A stretch of DNA of 14,797 nt from positions 1 through 14,797 of the forward strand of contig DFKU01000063.1 in NCBI GenBank assembly GCA_002373615.1, written 5' to 3'. How positions within the stretch are numbered: position 1 is the first letter of the stretch; every line of letters starts with the position of its first letter. The translations under genes and the position numbers were made by a program. Under the pieces are notes generated by a model, which ran no database searches, was not told the DNA's origin, and saw only the letters and a program-made list of their open reading frames with translations. Of the stretch, positions 4,919 through 12,947 are shown in pieces. This DNA comes from Alphaproteobacteria bacterium UBA3637 (GTDB taxonomy: Bacteria > Pseudomonadota > Alphaproteobacteria > CAAHEQ01 > UBA3637).

Positions 4919-6182
4919 AAATAAATCCTTTTTGTTGTAAAAGTGCATAAAGCCTGTCCAAAACAGCCATTTCTGAAATGGCCATTTCATGGGCACGTTT
5001 GCCAATTTTTTGGGCTTCCGCAGGATGCATTAAAAAATAACGAATTTGTTCTTGTAATGCCGGGGCATTAGGGACTTCTTTCAAAGCTTTTTGCTTTTTT
5101 CCTTCAGACATGAAAACACGGAAGTTGAAGGCGTAAGGTCCGACAAAAACAGCCTTTCCCCAATACATGGGTTCCAGCATATTTTGTCCCCCAAATTTAA
5201 TCAAACTCCCCCCGACAAAAACAAGGGGAGCCAACTGATATAAAAGCCCCATTTCACCAATGGTATCTGCCAAATAAATTTGCGTGTCTGCTTTTATTTT
5301 TTCACCCCGTGAACGGCGCGCCAGGCGTAAACCTTTTTTTCGAAACATAACTTCCAATTCATCAGCACGATCTGGATGACGTGGCACACAAATTGTTAAC
5401 AAATTTGAAAAATCGTTAATCAAGTGTAAATGAATATCTGCCATCATTTCCTCTTCATTATTATGGGTAGAAGCCCCACACCAACAAGGCCGATCCCCAA
5501 TTTGATGTTTTAACGCTGATAATTCCTTTTCAGAATAAGGGGAAGCGGGGGCGGCACACTTGATATTGCCTACGCACGCAGTTGCCGGACTACCCAATTT
5601 TTTAAGTCTTTCCTCATTTTCAAGGGATTGTCCCAAACTCAAGGAAAAACAAGACAACATAGGCTTGATAATAAAAGGCAGTCTTTTCCAACGCTTGAAA
5701 GATTTATCAGAAATACGTCCATTAAGCAAGATTAAAGGAACGTTTGCTTTCTTAAATGCAAACAACGCATTTGGCCAAAATTCAGATTCAAACCAAAAAA
5801 CAGCGTCCGGTTTAAAGTGACGAATCAAGCGAGCCGTAAACCCCGAAAAATCAATGGGAAAATAATGATGGAAAGCCCGTTCTGGTAATCTTTTTTTCAT
5901 TAAATTGGCTGAAGTCACTGTCCCCGAAGTCACCATTATATGCAAGTCCTCATCTTCATCCAATAACTTATGAATTAATGGCAACATAGATAAACATTCC
6001 CCGACACTGGCTCCATGCATCCATATCAAACGTCCTTCAGGACGTGAGCACCCAGGAATACCCAAACGTTCTTTAAAACGTCGATGGTCTTCCTTTCCTT
6101 TCACCCAGCGCACTAAAAATAATAACGCCAAAAAAGGACTGAGTAAAATCCAACAAATCTGATACAAACGTAAAAATATCAT
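4881..6182 (-). CDS. waaA: Kdo transferase (3-deoxy-D-manno-octulosonic acid transferase)
   Basis: 433 aa, normal length. It adds Kdo from CMP-Kdo to lipid IVA at the cytoplasmic face of the inner membrane. There is an N-terminal anchor helix (about 5-26). The catalytic Glu lies in GASVGE (Glu62), followed by FESEFWPN (131-138), PRHPDR (267-272) and GGSLIKFGGQNMLEP (324-338), the last two belonging to the GT-B C-terminal nucleotide-binding half. The start has only a weak SD (GAAAG). It is first in the operon waaA-lpxK-lpxL with its own promoter at 6222-6250. The number of Kdo residues it adds cannot be read from the sequence. Confidence 0.95.
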   Translation of the reverse strand: MIFLRLYQICWILLSPFLALLFLVRWVKGKEDHRRFKERLGIPGCSRPEGRLIWMHGASVGECLSMLPLIHKLLDEDEDLHIMVTSGTVTSANLMKKRLPERAFHHYFPIDFSGFTARLIRHFKPDAVFWFESEFWPNALFAFKKANVPLILLNGRISDKSFKRWKRLPFIIKPMLSCFSLSLGQSLENEERLKKLGSPATACVGNIKCAAPASPYSEKELSALKHQIGDRPCWCGASTHNNEEEMMADIHLHLINDFSNLLTICVPRHPDRADELEVMFRKKGLRLARRSRGEKIKADTQIYLADTIGEMGLLYQLAPLVFVGGSLIKFGGQNMLEPMYWGKAVFVGPYAFNFRVFMSEGKKQKALKEVPNAPALQEQIRYFLMHPAEAQKIGKRAHEMAISEMAVLDRLYALLQQKGFIYENTKVLGQKRK

Positions 6183-6221
6183 TTTTCATTACTTTCTGTT
6201 TTATTTGTTTTCATGAATAAA

Positions 6222-6250
6222 ATTTTAACTTTTTTTCACAAAAAAGGCAA
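6222..6250 (-). promoter_or_regulatory. Probable promoter of the waaA-lpxK-lpxL operon
   Basis: On the minus strand: TTGCCT (6250-6245), 17 bp, TAAAAT (6227-6222). The predicted start is near 6215, about 33 nt before the waaA ATG. It lies downstream of the terminator that ends the previous operon. Confidence 0.5.
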
Positions 6251-6270
6251 GAAAAGTTTCATATAAAATA

Positions 6271-6303
6271 AAAAAAGTCAGCAGTAAAAATGCCGACTTT
6301 TTC
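6271..6303 (-). terminator. Terminator ending the DUF2066-to-ankyrin operon
   Basis: On the minus strand AAAAAGTCGGCA pairs with TGCTGACTTTTT around a short A/T loop, with one G/A-type mismatch, and is followed by a run of T. The A-run on the other side makes it bidirectional in form. It starts 16 nt after the stop codon of the ankyrin gene. Confidence 0.85.
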
Positions 6304-6318
6304 AATAGATGCTTTAAT

Positions 6319-6951
6319 TTATTCTTCTTGATTGGCTTCCATTACAGTTGGCTTTGCCTGTTTTTGTTCTCCCGGATTTTGAGACGCCGCTCCCCCCAAC
6401 TGTATAGGTTGTCCTCCCAACTGCATCACGGGACGTTTTTGTTGCGATGGCACTAAAGAAGACAACAAACGTCTGTTCAATTCGTCATACAATTCCGTGT
6501 TCCTAAGGACCGGATTTTGATCCATATACCACAATAAATTACGCCCTACTGTATCCGTTTTTGCAATATCTGCCCCAGAATTAACCAACAATTCAATCAT
6601 TTGCCCATTGGGTGCATGGTAAGCGGCAAACAATAACAATGGAATTTCTTTTGGGGCCCCTTGAATTGGAAAGGCTTGCAATTCTACCATTTCATTGGCG
6701 CGGGATGGATCTTGTTGTAAAAGGGCTTGTAAAACCTGTGGGTTCCCCCGCAAAATAGCCAATTGCATTAAAGATCCTCCACAACGTGTTTTTTCGCTAA
6801 AGACGACACCACTATTCATCAATGTGGTAATTTCATCGGCCTTTCTGACATTACGAATTAAATTTTGAAGTGGCGAATAAGCGCAATCATTGGCAGCCAT
6901 CACAGGCATGGCAACAGCTAATGCAACTAAAGAAATAAATGTCTTTTTCAT
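6319..6951 (-). CDS. Secreted ankyrin-repeat protein, probably periplasmic
   Basis: 210 aa. Residues 1-19 are a Sec signal peptide (MKK, hydrophobic core, cleavage after VMA). Two ankyrin-type helices pairs are visible: residues 58-82 (SLMQLAILRGNPQVLQALL) and 104-130 (PLLLFAAYHAPNGQMIELLVNSGADI). A third, poorer one starts at about 133 (DTVGRNLLWYM). The tail (171-210) is Gln/Gly/Pro-rich with two copies of a QLGGQP-like stretch and looks disordered. Cys23 and Cys57 could form a disulphide. The start overlaps the lolA stop as ATGA, with a strong GGGGGAGG upstream, so it is co-translated with lolA. Its role is unknown; ankyrin repeats bind proteins, so an accessory to lipoprotein or envelope traffic is a guess from context. 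Confidence 0.85.
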   Translation of the reverse strand: MKKTFISLVALAVAMPVMAANDCAYSPLQNLIRNVRKADEITTLMNSGVVFSEKTRCGGSLMQLAILRGNPQVLQALLQQDPSRANEMVELQAFPIQGAPKEIPLLLFAAYHAPNGQMIELLVNSGADIAKTDTVGRNLLWYMDQNPVLRNTELYDELNRRLLSSLVPSQQKRPVMQLGGQPIQLGGAASQNPGEQKQAKPTVMEANQEE

Positions 6952-7589
6952 TTGGAAACCTCCCCCTTTTTGGTTTTCTGGTATGGATTATGAAATAAAA
7001 AAATCTTTTTGTCAACAGGTAAATTTTGCTTTATGTTAAAAAGTGAGACGGTGGATTTAATTTTTTGAACATCCAACACATCCCATTGTTTCAGCTCCAG
7101 CGTGTTTTTATCAATGACCAAAGTCAATTCACCCAGTTCTTTCGCATCTTTTTTGTGGGCAGTAATAAAATATTCATCCAGCACTTCTTTGACATCTGTC
7201 ACAACGAACCCTTCATCATCAAAGATGAGTTTATCGCGCAAAATCCATTCCACAGGCGTTTGATCCAGCTTGAAATAATTGACTTCTTCCAAATCTTTGT
7301 CGTGATAAATAAAGGTGCCACGGGTCGCAACAAATTCCAAAGGTGAACCTTGCTCATACATCAGGCGCATTTGCCCGGGGCGGGAAATGTAAATCGTTCC
7401 CGTATGCAGTTCATCTTTCATTTTGGAATTGAATTGCGCAAAGTCGGCCTTTAATGTGCGCATTTTGTTATAGGCTTTTTCCACCTTGTTCAAGATTTCT
7501 CGTGTGGCAGGCGTATCAATTTTTTTATCCACCACCGCCATTGCGGGCAGAGCAAAACTTAAAAACAAAAGTAAAATCAGTTTTTTCAT
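6948..7589 (-). CDS. lolA: Outer-membrane lipoprotein carrier protein LolA
   Basis: 213 aa, usual length. A periplasmic chaperone that takes lipoproteins from LolCDE and passes them to the outer membrane. Signal peptide 1-18 (cleavage after AMA). Family features: NKMRTLKADFAQ near 41-52, then GTIYISRPGQMRLMYE, the DGxxxxxYDxDLEEV-like stretch FIYHDKDLEEVNYF, and a C-terminal strand set. It starts 1 nt after the ftsK stop with GGGGAGAG as SD. ftsK-lolA adjacency is common in proteobacteria and supports the call. Confidence 0.93.
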   Translation of the reverse strand: MKKLILLLFLSFALPAMAVVDKKIDTPATREILNKVEKAYNKMRTLKADFAQFNSKMKDELHTGTIYISRPGQMRLMYEQGSPLEFVATRGTFIYHDKDLEEVNYFKLDQTPVEWILRDKLIFDDEGFVVTDVKEVLDEYFITAHKKDAKELGELTLVIDKNTLELKQWDVLDVQKIKSTVSLFNIKQNLPVDKKIFLFHNPYQKTKKGEVSK

Positions 7590-7590
7590 C

Positions 7591-9765
7591 TTACTCTCCC
7601 CCGGCGACTAAAATTTCGCGTTTACCGGCGGCATTCGGGGCAGAAATAACCCCCTCTTGTTCCATCTTTTCAATCAAACTGGCTGCCTTATTATACCCGA
7701 TGGACAGGCGCCGTTGAATATAACTGGTGGTCGGTTTCTTATCGCGTAGGACTATCGCCACCGCTTGGTCATAAAGCGAATCACCTGAGGCACCCATACC
7801 GCCACCAACAGCGCCCATACTATCTGTATCGGCTGTCACAGCTTCCACATAGTGGGGCTCGCCCTGTCCCGACCAATGTTTCACCACGGCATTCACATCT
7901 TCATCTGACACAAAGGGACCATGCACACGCACGGGTTTGTTTCCCGCCGGCATATAGAGCATATCGCCTTTCCCCAATAACTGTTCAGCGCCCTGTTCAT
8001 CCAAAATCGTACGTGAGTCAATTTTATTGCGCACTTGGAAAGAAATCCGCGACGGGAAGTTGGACTTAATTGTCCCTGTCACCACATCCACTGATGGACG
8101 CTGAGTCGCCAAAATCAAATGAATCCCCACCGCACGCGCCATCTGTGCTAACCGTTGAATCAATGGATCTGCTTCTTTTCCGCATTGTCCCATCAAATCC
8201 GCCATTTCATCAATAATAAAGACAATATAAGGAAGCGGTGTTAAATCAAAAGCCTGATCTTCCATAATGGGTTGGCCAGTGGCGGGATCAAAGCCCGTTT
8301 GGACACGGCGCTTCAAGGTTAAATTCTTTTCTTTGGCCTCACGGAGTTTTTCATTAAACCCTTCAATATTACGTACGCCCAATTGGCTCATGTTGCGATA
8401 CCGATCTTCCATTTCATGCACTGCCCATTTGAGCGCCATCAAGGACTTGGCGGGTTCGGTAATCACAGGAATCAACAAATGCGGAATCCCATTATAGACG
8501 GACAATTCCACCATCTTGGGGTCTACCATAATCAAGCGACATTGCTCGGGCGTAAAGCGATAGAGTAGCGACAAAATCATGGTATTGATACCGACTGATT
8601 TTCCTGAGCCCGTTGTTCCTGCGACCAATAAGTGTGGCATTTTTGCTAAATCCGCATAGACGGGTTTGCCCCCGATATTTTTTCCCAAAATAATCGGCAA
8701 AGCGCCTTTATGTTCTTTAAAGTCTTCATCTTCCACCAATTCACGAATATAGACCATCTCACGCTTGGGATTCGGCATTTCTATGCCGATGACATTGCTT
8801 CCTGGAACTAAGGCCATACGCACGGATACTGCCCGCATTTCACGCGCGACATCATCAGCCAGTGCAATCACACGGGAAGTTTTTACCCCGCTGGCGGGTT
8901 CAAATTCATATAAAGTGACAACAGGGCCAGGTTTAGCACCCACCACTTGACCTTGGACACCAAATTCTGCCAACACGCTTTCCAGCGAACGTGACAGTTG
9001 ATTCATTTGATCCTTGGATAGTTGTGAACCACCACTGGCTTTCGGGGCAGCCAATAATTCAGTTGAAGGCAATTCCATCCCCTCTTTTTCAGCCACAGGT
9101 TTGGCAGGCATTTTAACCGCTTTAATTTTAGCTTTAGGCGCAGCCTTTTTAATCTTTTGAATTTGACTATGCACATGCAAAGCAGTAAAAGGCTTTTTAA
9201 TTTTTTCAGGAACACGCACAGGCATTTTTCTGAGTCCCCACAGTACTCCTTTTCCTGTCAATACTGTTATTTTGACGGCAGGTAAACGCAAAGCAAAAAC
9301 AAACAAGGTGGCACAGATTACCCACAATAAAACAGTCCACCAACCATGGGGAACTGGCACCCAATTGGCCAAATAATATCCGATAAAACCCCCTGATCCT
9401 GCTTTAAACCAAGAAGCGTATTCGGGCTTGATTGAAATGGTTGTAGTCAACCACATGGCCAACAAAAAGGCAAATACCAAAACAATTCCTCGTATTTTAA
9501 TCCAATCAAAATGAAGCCATAAAAAGAGAGCAAAAATGACAAGTGTTAAAGGCACCAAAAATGCTACTTGCCCCATCAACTGTAATAACATATCTGCCCC
9601 AAAGGCCCCCACAGGCCCCAACCAGTTATGGTAAGCAAATCCTGAAGCTGTATTCCAAGAATCATCTGTTGGAAAATAACTGGCCAGCGACAGCCCCAAT
9701 ACTATAGCCAACAAAACAAAAACAACCGCCTTTACACGTGGGTGAGCCCACAATTTTTTAATCAT
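7591..9765 (-). CDS. ftsK: DNA translocase FtsK
   Basis: 724 aa. A septal motor that pumps chromosome termini apart during division and directs dimer resolution. Four membrane helices are at about 14-30, 60-85, 92-110 and 141-160. A short linker (about 161-250) is rich in Lys, Ala and Pro, far shorter than in E. coli. The motor has Walker A GTTGSGKS (383-390), Walker B YIVFIIDE (513-520) and ATQRPSVDVVTGTIKSN (553-569). The winged-helix gamma domain (about 661-718) contains SYIQRRLSIGYNKAASLIEKM-type residues for reading polar DNA motifs. Start ATG overlaps the hdaA stop as ATGA. Complete, nothing missing. Confidence 0.97.
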   Translation of the reverse strand: MIKKLWAHPRVKAVVFVLLAIVLGLSLASYFPTDDSWNTASGFAYHNWLGPVGAFGADMLLQLMGQVAFLVPLTLVIFALFLWLHFDWIKIRGIVLVFAFLLAMWLTTTISIKPEYASWFKAGSGGFIGYYLANWVPVPHGWWTVLLWVICATLFVFALRLPAVKITVLTGKGVLWGLRKMPVRVPEKIKKPFTALHVHSQIQKIKKAAPKAKIKAVKMPAKPVAEKEGMELPSTELLAAPKASGGSQLSKDQMNQLSRSLESVLAEFGVQGQVVGAKPGPVVTLYEFEPASGVKTSRVIALADDVAREMRAVSVRMALVPGSNVIGIEMPNPKREMVYIRELVEDEDFKEHKGALPIILGKNIGGKPVYADLAKMPHLLVAGTTGSGKSVGINTMILSLLYRFTPEQCRLIMVDPKMVELSVYNGIPHLLIPVITEPAKSLMALKWAVHEMEDRYRNMSQLGVRNIEGFNEKLREAKEKNLTLKRRVQTGFDPATGQPIMEDQAFDLTPLPYIVFIIDEMADLMGQCGKEADPLIQRLAQMARAVGIHLILATQRPSVDVVTGTIKSNFPSRISFQVRNKIDSRTILDEQGAEQLLGKGDMLYMPAGNKPVRVHGPFVSDEDVNAVVKHWSGQGEPHYVEAVTADTDSMGAVGGGMGASGDSLYDQAVAIVLRDKKPTTSYIQRRLSIGYNKAASLIEKMEQEGVISAPNAAGKREILVAGGE

Positions 9766-10412
9766 AATTCTTGCTCCTTAATGACTTCATCTATTGTTTG
9801 CTTCAAGATAGGAATGGTAATTTTACGCCCGACAGAAAGTGATTTTTTATCCGCCCGTTCAACCACCTGTTGCACCAAAGGAAATGAACGCGTCAGGTGT
9901 GTTGCCAAATAATTCAAAACACTTTCTTCCACCAAGATATGACGATCCTCAAAGGCTTTTTTAGCAACCATTTGAATGACCTGTTCATCGGGCATGGAAA
10001 TTTCAATTTTGGGCACTAATGCCATTCTGGATTGCAAATCAGGTAAAGAAAACCTTGGCATAGAACGCCCTGTCAACAATAGATTTCCCCCCAATTCTTT
10101 GATAAAATTAAACAAGTGCAAAAGGGCTTCTTCACTGGCCAGCTTATCTACATTTTCAATGGCAATTTTTTTCTGAAAGGGGGGGCGATAATCAGATGTT
10201 AAAGTCCTGCCATCAATGACGCTTTCTGTAAATAAATGAACCAGATGCGTTTTTCCTGAGCCTGAAGGACCATAAATAAACACTGCAGGAACAGGCCAAT
10301 CGGGATATTTATCAATCCATGCCACCGCTTGTTCATTGCATGGCGCCACCCAAAAGGCTTCCCGTCCATAGGCTGTACGATAGGGTAAATCCAATGAAAG
10401 TTGTTCTGTCAT
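9762..10412 (-). CDS. hdaA: DnaA-related regulator (HdaA/Hda family)
   Basis: 216 aa. It acts with the DNA sliding clamp to make DnaA hydrolyse its ATP and so prevents re-initiation of replication. Residues 4-9 are QLSLDL, a clamp-binding motif at the N-terminus as in Hda (QLSLPL). Walker A is GPSGSGKT (48-55). The Walker B region reads IAIENVDK (83-90), weaker than DnaA's. LQSRM (126-130) supplies the box VII arginine (Arg129). There is no DNA-binding domain IV, which separates it from DnaA itself. Start overlaps the upstream transporter stop as ATGA, and its stop overlaps ftsK. Confidence 0.9.
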   Translation of the reverse strand: MTEQLSLDLPYRTAYGREAFWVAPCNEQAVAWIDKYPDWPVPAVFIYGPSGSGKTHLVHLFTESVIDGRTLTSDYRPPFQKKIAIENVDKLASEEALLHLFNFIKELGGNLLLTGRSMPRFSLPDLQSRMALVPKIEISMPDEQVIQMVAKKAFEDRHILVEESVLNYLATHLTRSFPLVQQVVERADKKSLSVGRKITIPILKQTIDEVIKEQEL

Positions 10413-11467
10413 TTATCCCCTTTATAAAAACTGGACGATTGATAAAGCTTATTCAGCCACCTTAAAATCACACCGATAACAGCTGCCACAGGGACAGCAA
10501 CCAACACTCCTAAAAATCCGGCCAAACATCCTCCCGCCAAAACGGCAAATAAAATCCAAAGGGGGTGAAGTCCCACGCGCTTCCCAACCAAACGGGGCGT
10601 CAACACGTAACCTTCCAAAATATTGCCCACCAAAAAGATAATCGCTAAGGCGCCCCATTGTGTAAGTGTTGCTCCGCCAGCCAACGCCAACAAAGAGGAA
10701 ATCACCAATCCTGTAAAAAATCCGACATAAGGAATAAAGGATAAAATCCCCGTTAAAATGCCAACAATTGCCCCTAAATTGATCCCCGTCAATCCTAAAG
10801 CAACCCCGTAGTAAATAGCCAAGCACAAACAAACGCTGGCTTGTCCACGTAAAAAACCGGACAAGGTTTTGTTCAAATCTGTTAAAAATTCTTTCAAAGT
10901 GGGCCGAAAACGATTCGGAAGTAAGTCTTTTGATTTTTCTTTCATTTTTGGTAAATCCTTTAAAACATAAAACAACACAATAGGGCTGATAAACAAAAGC
11001 GCCAACAAATTGACAATCGCCAAGCCCCCCGAAATAATGTGATTCAAGCCTGCCCCCAGACCATTTAAAACACCAACGGCGGCTTGAGTAGTAGAATCAG
11101 ACAGCTGATAAAGTTTTTGATAATCCATTTTGGGACGCCCCCACATAATCAGCTTTTGAACATAACTCCACATCTTATCCGCCATCAATGGAACCTTGCC
11201 GATAAAATCGGTTATTTGCGCCTGAGCCAAAGGAATCAACAATAAAACAACCAAGATAAAGAATAACAGAGCCAAACCAACCACTAAGGCTGAAGCGGTT
11301 GCGCGTCCGATTTTCCCCCCCAATTTATCCACCAATGGATTTAACAAATACGCTAAAATAAAAGATAAAACAAAAGGCAATAAAATTCCTTTTATTTCCA
11401 CCAAAAAAGAAACCACTATTAATAAAACAAGGCCTGTAATAAGAGCATACTTATAAGGTGTTTTCAT
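10409..11467 (-). CDS. AI-2E family (PerM-type) membrane transporter
   Basis: 352 aa with about eight membrane helices: 8-23, 26-44, 57-81, 145-169, 212-230, 232-260, 268-286 and 302-337. The family landmarks are VLFYVLKD (164-171), FLRGQA (205-210), SFIPYVGFFTG (243-253) and EGYVLTPRLVGKRVGLHP (285-302). Members export small molecules or ions; some are linked to autoinducer-2 or Na+/H+ exchange, but the substrate here cannot be told. A PerM-like gene directly before hda/hdaA is, from memory, a recurring arrangement in proteobacteria. It starts 1 nt after the DUF2066 gene, with AAAGGA as SD. Confidence 0.9.
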   Translation of the reverse strand: MKTPYKYALITGLVLLIVVSFLVEIKGILLPFVLSFILAYLLNPLVDKLGGKIGRATASALVVGLALLFFILVVLLLIPLAQAQITDFIGKVPLMADKMWSYVQKLIMWGRPKMDYQKLYQLSDSTTQAAVGVLNGLGAGLNHIISGGLAIVNLLALLFISPIVLFYVLKDLPKMKEKSKDLLPNRFRPTLKEFLTDLNKTLSGFLRGQASVCLCLAIYYGVALGLTGINLGAIVGILTGILSFIPYVGFFTGLVISSLLALAGGATLTQWGALAIIFLVGNILEGYVLTPRLVGKRVGLHPLWILFAVLAGGCLAGFLGVLVAVPVAAVIGVILRWLNKLYQSSSFYKGDK

Positions 11468-11468
11468 A

Positions 11469-12515
11469 TCATTCCTTTCGTTTTAATGTTCCTAAAGAAG
11501 TGGAATCAGGGGTCCAAACAAAACCTGCGTTATCTAATTGTTCCGCCAACATTCCCAAAGAATTGGCATAATCAAAACTGATTAACAATTGTCCAGGTAT
11601 AGCTCCTTGCAATTTTAAATTTTCTAAAAAGCCCAAACGTTTTAATTCTTGTTCTAATTGATGCCAACTGGATACTTGGGAAACACTGTACCTTGCAAAA
11701 TAAGGGGTATTTTCCGAACGATCCGATCGGTATTGGTCTTGCCATTTTTGGTTCATTTTTTGATTCAAGCGTTGCCATCCATCCCACAAGGTATTTACAT
11801 TAACACCTTGGACAGTAATATCCGAAAAAATGTTTTCCGTCTCGGTGTAAGAAACGGGCCTCATTTCCCATTTTTCATAAGGATCCACAACTACCTCAAC
11901 CACTAAAATGTTTTCAGCCCCATTTTGATGAGCCATCGATTGAACACCAGAAAAATCCCCTTCGGCCAATGCATGTTCCACTGCAATCAATTCTGCCACA
12001 TCCCCATTAGGTAAAATCATTTGAAAAGTATCAGACAGTTTATTTTGTGCCTTTAATAGTTGATAAAAGGGATTTTCATCCTCCAATGTTCTGGTTTCTG
12101 CCCCTTGCTTAAACACAGGAACAAGCCAATAAACAGGGGGCGCTTTTTTCAAATAAACCTGATCATTTTTTTTCAATAATTCTTGCAAGGCCTTTTGATT
12201 AAAACGTACATTCATTTTTCCCCAATATGAGGTTGCGGTATTTTTTTCTTCCAAGATGGAAATATCACGCACATACCCCAAAATTTCATCCTCGCCGGGA
12301 CGCGTCAAAAAGGCTTGATTATCTGGCCCAACCAACCCCCTCATCACTTGATCAAAGGCCTTCAACTCTCCTGCCGTAATGGCATTATTTTTTGCCTCCA
12401 CAGGGCTGGCGCCTTCCCCCGACATTTCAATGTTTTCGGCCGTATATAAATCAGCCTGTGCCGAAAAAGCGATTAAAAAAATAATTCCAAAAATGATTTT
12501 AAAAATATGTTTCAT
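11469..12515 (-). CDS. DUF2066-type periplasmic protein of unknown function
   Basis: 348 aa. Start chosen at 12515, where MKHIFKIIFGIIFLIAFSAQA gives a clear signal peptide (cleavage after Ala21) and AAGG lies 8 nt upstream. A longer frame to 12767 would run antisense through the HIT gene and is rejected. After the signal come a region like NIEMSGEGASPVEAKNNAI (about 28-46, the SxxxA-type helix found at the start of this family) and alternating strand/helix blocks to the end. The call rests on this N-terminal pattern and on context: DUF2066 genes commonly stand before an AI-2E transporter and hda, from memory. No catalytic motif is visible. First gene of the operon. Confidence 0.75.
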   Translation of the reverse strand: MKHIFKIIFGIIFLIAFSAQADLYTAENIEMSGEGASPVEAKNNAITAGELKAFDQVMRGLVGPDNQAFLTRPGEDEILGYVRDISILEEKNTATSYWGKMNVRFNQKALQELLKKNDQVYLKKAPPVYWLVPVFKQGAETRTLEDENPFYQLLKAQNKLSDTFQMILPNGDVAELIAVEHALAEGDFSGVQSMAHQNGAENILVVEVVVDPYEKWEMRPVSYTETENIFSDITVQGVNVNTLWDGWQRLNQKMNQKWQDQYRSDRSENTPYFARYSVSQVSSWHQLEQELKRLGFLENLKLQGAIPGQLLISFDYANSLGMLAEQLDNAGFVWTPDSTSLGTLKRKE

Positions 12516-12544
12516 TCCTCTTGCCTTTTTTATTGAATAAAGGT

Positions 12545-12574
12545 ATTCTAGCATAAAATAAATAAAAAATACAA
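12545..12574 (-). promoter_or_regulatory. Probable promoter of the DUF2066-PerM-hdaA-ftsK-lolA-ank operon
   Basis: On the minus strand: TAGAAT (12550-12545) with an extended -10 TG just upstream (TGCTAGAAT), and a poor -35 TTGTAT (12574-12569) at 18 bp. The predicted start is near 12538. A weaker plus-strand box pair (TTGAAT 12533-12538, TAAAAT 12554-12559, spacer only 15) could serve the HIT gene, so the two promoters would overlap in this 78-bp gap. Confidence 0.5.
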
Positions 12575-12593
12575 CAAAAAAAGGAGAATAAAA

Positions 12594-12947
12594 ATGTATG
12601 ATGCAACAAATGTATTTGCCAAAATTTTGCGGGGGGAAATTCCATGCAAGAAAATTTATGAAAATGACAATGTCTTGGCGTTTTATGATATCAACCCCAA
12701 AGCCAAAATTCATGCTTTGGTGATTACAAAAGGCATGTACACTGATTTTCAAGATTTTATGGAACATTCTTCCGATAAAGAAATTTCTGATTTCTTCCGC
12801 AGTATCTTGACGGTTGTGAATATGCTGGGGCTAAAAGAAGAAGGCTATCGTTTAGTTATGAATACAGGTAAAAACTCCGGTCAAGAAGTGCCTCATCTAC
12901 ATGCACACATCTTGGGCGGTGAACCCCTTACAACCCATACTTTATAA
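12594..12947 (+). CDS. HIT-family nucleotide phosphoramidase/hydrolase (HinT-like)
   Basis: 117 aa, the family's normal length. These enzymes hydrolyse AMP-lysine-type phosphoramidates or other nucleotide conjugates in the cytoplasm. The N-terminal NVFAKILRGEIPCKKIYENDNVLAFYDINPKA layout is typical (residues 6-37). The catalytic histidine triad reads HLHAHILGG (101-109), with His101, His103 and His105. The SD AAGGAG at 12581-12586 lies 7 nt before ATG. The 3' end overlaps the end of rnr on the other strand by 20 bp; the last residues (EPLTTHTL) come from that overlap, and the family's last conserved block ends just before it. Confidence 0.92.
   Translation: MYDATNVFAKILRGEIPCKKIYENDNVLAFYDINPKAKIHALVITKGMYTDFQDFMEHSSDKEISDFFRSILTVVNMLGLKEEGYRLVMNTGKNSGQEVPHLHAHILGGEPLTTHTL

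Noticed and set aside
9003..9215. Lys/Leu-rich 70-residue frame inside the ftsK linker region
   Set aside because: Out-of-frame shadow of the low-complexity Lys/Ala linker of FtsK.
12516..12767. 84-residue N-terminal extension of the DUF2066 protein
   Set aside because: It would lie antisense to the HIT gene and place the signal peptide in the middle of the protein.
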